From assembly GCA_031772625.1 (NCBI GenBank), contig CM062816.1, positions 826,008,556 through 826,072,555 on the forward strand: a DNA stretch of 64,000 nucleotides. The letters are read 5' to 3'. Made by a program: the position numbers and the translations under genes. Positions 60,712 to 64,000 of the stretch are shown in pieces. The notes below the pieces were generated by a model. It was not told the DNA's origin. It saw only the letters and a list, made by a program, of their open reading frames with translations, and made no database searches. Source of the DNA: Pinus tabuliformis. Taxonomy: Eukaryota > Streptophyta > Pinopsida > Pinales > Pinaceae. Each line of letters starts with the position of its first letter. Position 1 is the stretch's first letter.

Positions 60712-61409
60712 CTAGTGTATATCCTCTTCTTTTGATGTTTCTTGATCCTTTTCTTCCTCCTCTTCATAATCTATGTAAAATAATTTATTCTCATCACACT
60801 TATGACCTTTAGTGTATTTGATATCACAATTGTAACAAAGCCCTTCTTCTCTTTTTTCTTCCAATTGTTGTGGTGTAAACCTTGTAGGTTGTGGAAGGCT
60901 AGGAGAAAAAACGCTTCCATAATTATAGTCGTGAGTGGTGGGATTCCTTGTTTCCATTATTTTGCTTTCATCTTTTCTTGCCAACCTGAATGCCTTCTCC
61001 ACTGAATTAGGTTCCCAAAAATGAACCTCATGTTGAATGTTATCCTTTAAAGTCCCTATGAAGACATCAATACTTTGGTCCTTTGGAATATCATTTACCC
61101 TTATATTCAATTTTTGAAAGTCCTCAACGTGCTCTACCATTGAACCCTTTTGTTTGAGATTTATCAATTGGCTAAAGAAGGTGTTTCTCTTTGTATCCTC
61201 ATAATGTGCTATCATTTCCTCTGTGAAAATTGACCACGTGACCAGTGGTTTACGAGAACAAAGCCCTTTACACCATAAAAATTGATTCGGTTCTAAATAA
61301 TTAGATGCAATACATACCTTTTGTAATAGTGGTATACGATGTAGATAAAAATATTTCTCCATCTATAGTATCCAGTTTACCAGATCCTTGCCATCAAACT
61401 TCCTCATAT
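60712..61409 (-). pseudogene. gag of chromovirus copy 2 (N-terminus deleted)
   Basis: MRKFDGKDLVNWIL starts at about 61409. A stop just before MEKYFYLHR is followed by 216 open codons: the capsid-like region (TWSIFTEEMIAHYEDTKRN, FFSQLINLKQKGSMVEHVED), a Pro-rich spacer and the zinc knuckle CYNCDIKYTKGHKC, then an acidic tail. The first about 120 codons, a coiled coil present in the copy at 33290, are missing, so the natural start is lost. Confidence 0.8.
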
Positions 61410-62169
61410 CTCCTTTTCTTAATTTTAGGAGCTCGATCTTGAAACTATTGTAACTCTGTAATTTCAGATCTCCAAGTTCTGAAATTGCGTCCTACAGTAG
61501 CCCTCTAAGTACTCTTTCTAACCCCACAAGTATGATCAATATTGGATTCTGCAAGGAAGGGTTATGTCAAATCTCCCATGATGACTTGATTATAGACTGG
61601 TTTAGTAGAGCGAACTTGTATGAAGTTCCACGTGTCACTGTTTCAACCTTAGGACCTAAAATAGATACACAAAAAACTATAGTATGTCCTCTTTTTGAAA
61701 AATTTCAATTTGATGCTCAGAGAGAAAGTTATGATGATTTTCCCAAGGTCACTTATTTAGGATGTAATTCAGGAGCCTGCAGAAACCCTAAATGTCTTGG
61801 ACTTTTCCCCGAACATATAGCAAACCAAGATATGAAGTTCAGGCTCGAGCTTCACCAAACTTGTGGATCAAATGGGTTTTAATTTCAGAGTCTGAAACTT
61901 CTCAGAAAAACAAGTATAGCGAAACTTCCACGATGACCTGTTTGAGATGGAATTCTAGAGTTTTCAAAAACCCTAACTTCCTCAGATCATATCTTTGAAA
62001 ATATAGCGAGAGAAGATCTGAAATTTGGATTCGAGGTTCAGAATGATTTTGGGTCAAATGGATTTTTGTTTTAGCTTCTGAAACTTTGTAGTGAAAAAAT
62101 TATAGCGAAAATTCCACAATGGTCTGTTTGGAGTAGCAAAACCATAGAATCCAAAGCTTCGATACCAAA

Positions 62170-62501
62170 TGTTATGAAACCAGCTCACAGAAAGATAGAA
62201 AAGATAGATAAACGCCTTCAAAACAAGCCTCTTCGAGGGGGAAACCTCCTTTACATTACACAAATGAACAGTTCTTGGATGATACAAATGACAAGACCTC
62301 CTTTCTATATATAGGAGTCTAAGGGGTCATAATATAATCAGAGCCGACATAACAATAATAATGTAAGGGCACAACAATAACAATAGTGGGCTTCTATGGG
62401 GCACAATAATAACAATATGGAGACTACATGGGCATAACAATATAATAAGGGGGTTTTACTAATAACAATAGGGGTTACACTAGTAGTATAGGGACCTAAC
62501 A
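62170..62501 (-). repeat. 5' LTR of chromovirus copy 2
   Basis: 332 bp, closely matching 59269-59592 and the two LTRs at 31-34 kb; TATA box CTATATATAG near 62306-62315. Confidence 0.9.
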
Positions 62502-62641
62502 ACTTCTCACTTGAGGTAGAACGAGTGGCTAGGAGACCGAGAATAAGAGTTTCAACCAAGATATTGCCTATAAACCTTACACATGTTCAAGTTGTTGAGA
62601 TATCAGAGAGTGCAGAGGAAGAAGTGGAAACTGATGAAAGG

Positions 62642-63650
62642 TGTTGGCTGTGTGGGACCTGACCCAGGTTCAATATTAGTTAGCCAAACAAATCCCTACA
62701 CTACTGGCCCTTTCGGCATCAGCCCGCGGAGCGTGGACCAAAGTCTCACCCGAAGCAGTATGGGGGGATGCTGGAACCAAGTTTTTGCACCCTGAGATGG
62801 TCGTGATGTTGATTTATACCTTCTCTTCCTGCTTTCGTGCAGGTCACCAAATTCTAGGGCTCTTTCAGTCTAGCCCTTTATTCCACCCTTCGGTACCTCC
62901 GCGAATGGGTACGATTGACCTTTGCGCATCCCTAACCTATGGTCAGGTGCTTTCGCGATGCTAGGACAACGTATTGTACAGATTCCCAAGTTATCTTACG
63001 TGTCTTACTTACCTTATTAAACGATCTCAGTTAGCACCACGTAAATAGATATTCTTAGTTGCGTTTAATTAACTAATATAGTCACATACATTCACACATC
63101 ATGTGAACATTATATATTAAACCCAAAACACAATATAACCAGATGCATTAACAAGAAATAGATATGCAGAATTTGTAGAATACTTCTCTTTATTGATATC
63201 TTCAGACTATTACAGACTCTATCTACCCTATGCACACAGCTGCAGGGGTCCGCACACTCAGTTGCGGACTTCCACCCTAGGCCTCTGCGCACTCAGCTGC
63301 AAACTTCCACCCTAGGCCTCTGCGCACTCAACTGCAGAGCCTCTACCTACACTAAGACCCAAAACTTAGACTTCTCTAAAGACTTCCTCCTTATCGCTTA
63401 AGACTTATTTCCCCTTAGAGCTTACTTACTTAGCTCTTTTTATACAATCCCATGGTACGCAGACCATGGGTAGATATTTATAGTCGACTTTACACTTTAC
63501 AAAATAAGGGCGGACAACCCTTTCTGATGCATGACACCTTCACGCTCCGCGACCATAAAATGCAGAGACTTTACAACTTTTTCACAAAATTTGACCCAAA
63601 ACATGGGCTTTTAGCCCCAAAACTGTCCTTGGGGGATCCCATTTCCAACA
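62642..63650 (-). mobile_element. 3' LTR of an LTR retrotransposon extending off the right edge
   Basis: On the minus strand the repeat starts TGTTGGAAATGG at 63650 and ends ..CCAACA at 62642, so the ends form a 6-bp inverted repeat. GGGGGCC lies just upstream (63651-63657) as polypurine tract. A TATA box (TATAAAAA, complement of 63437-63444) follows about 200 bp in. The interior continues beyond 64000. It is inserted in the open frame that ends at 62641; the expected target duplication is AAAGG. Confidence 0.7.
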
Positions 63651-64000
63651 GGCCCCCAACACAAACATCGTGACTCATCCTCGAGCCACTCTGTGAGCGT
63701 GGAGATCTTAGCGTGAAGACTTCCCAGCTCGACCTGTATGACCGCAATCTCGACAGTACATTGTGCGGCCTCCTGCTTTGCTTCTTCAACCATCTACTCG
63801 GTCACTACTCTTGAACTGTCGGCTTGAAGCTTCTGCTGAGTTGCTTGGAGAGTCGCAAGCTTTCCTTCAATAGAGGCTGTAACCACATATGCCTCATCCA
63901 ACTAGGGCTTCAGTCATGCCAAGCACTGCCTCCTTGTGTTGCACTGCATCTACCTGCTCTTTTAGTTGCTTGGCCTCCTGCATCTTTTCCAATCTCTGTT
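63651..64000 (-). pseudogene. coiled-coil ORF end of the right-hand LTR element (partial)
   Basis: Minus-strand frames give QRLEKMQEAKQLKEQVDAV, then after a one-base shift near 63905 EGKLATLQATQQKLQADSS and, past a TAG, EIAVIQVELGSLHAKISTL and WLEDESR next to the LTR. The heptad pattern of Leu, Ile and Val with charged residues indicates a coiled coil. Position right before the 3' LTR fits an accessory ORF. Function unknown; the 5' part is outside the window. Confidence 0.55.

Larger units (their letters stand above)
59269..62501 (-). mobile_element. deleted, rearranged chromovirus copy 2, 3.2 kb, TSD ACTTC
   Basis: LTRs are 62170-62501 (5', minus sense) and 59269-59592 (3'). ACTTC flanks both ends (59264-59268 and 62502-62506). 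The primer-site position next to the 5' LTR holds a mutated version of the iMet site (TGGTATCGAAGC). The interior keeps gag (61409-60712), a tandemly repeated protease N-terminal block, and short pieces of integrase, RNase H and chromodomain joined out of normal order. RT and most of integrase are lost. It belongs to the same family as 31110-34337 but has different deletions. Confidence 0.9.
58432..62641 (+). pseudogene. unknown accessory-type ORF interrupted by two LTR elements
   Basis: From ATG ATG at 58432 one frame runs to 59268 with four in-frame stops: DIVRYEPQDLSLVNYDLAI, VEVKVGNLEFVV-like text, QYHIRLIIHFTDKKRLNLPY, LFRSLKKMNDRVQ, SMKKHLIKDKLVEKRSAKK. At 59268 a chromovirus derivative (59269-62501) is inserted. 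After the repeated ACTTC the same frame resumes at 62507 without a stop (SLEVERVARRPRIRV, INLTHVQVVEISESAEEE) to 62641, where another LTR cuts it. I know no function. The style resembles accessory ORFs of plant LTR elements. The frame is preserved across the first insertion apart from the duplicated five bases. Confidence 0.6.

Noticed and set aside
1..64000. CRISPR array, bacterial operon or organellar insertion
   Set aside because: The regular arrays have unit-length homology with no unique spacers. No bacterial gene organisation, rRNA, or plastid or mitochondrial gene was seen.

Overview
This is nuclear DNA from a large, repeat-rich plant genome. The evidence is plant-type LTR retrotransposons (Tat-like Ty3/gypsy, chromovirus, tRNA-iMet-primed elements), a plant L1-type LINE with a C-terminal RNase H, a plant tRNA-derived SINE, typical plant nuclear tRNA-iMet and tRNA-Glu genes, and a plant LRR receptor-like relic. 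The density of old, stop-ridden elements fits a gymnosperm or another giant plant genome, but the species cannot be named from sequence alone. The only genes that look intact are the two tRNAs. I see no intact host protein gene.

Layout. 1-375: LRR receptor-like pseudogene (-). About 500-2550: small tandem repeats and an LTR with a primer-binding site. 5632-18989: a 13.4-kb Tat-like gypsy element with LTRs of about 1.1 kb, gag, protease and a stand-alone RNase H, but no recognisable RT or integrase. Between RNase H and 3' LTR it carries an antisense gene that still has an 85-bp GT-AG intron and whose 5' half is tandemly duplicated. 20042-24000 (-): a candidate LTR and a pseudogene of about 975 codons from an unknown retroelement-like family. 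24060-27960: degenerate repeats and AT-rich DNA. 28401-29905 (-): a gag relic. 31110-34337 (-): a 3.2-kb deleted chromovirus with intact target duplications.

36.1-46.7 kb: a dispersed repeat family (36.1, 42.1, 44.4 and 45.8 kb) surrounds a divergent tRNA-iMet/tRNA-Glu pair bracketed by tandem repeats, a 5'-truncated LINE (37850-42085, -) and an intact SINE with a 13-bp target duplication. 46743-55852: a complete 9.1-kb LTR element (TSD ACAGT) with no recognisable gag-pol and many internal tandem repeats. It separates a Tat-like gag relic (46.3 kb) from a Tat-like RNase H relic (56.7 kb). 58432-62641: an accessory-type open frame interrupted by a second 3.2-kb chromovirus derivative (59269-62501, TSD ACTTC) and cut at 62641 by another LTR (62642-63650, -), whose internal coiled-coil ORF runs off the right edge.

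The pieces form a nest of retroelements. The window holds the gene for the primer tRNA (iMet) as well as at least four elements with iMet-type primer sites. Both small chromovirus copies are non-autonomous and would have depended on enzymes from full-length relatives.
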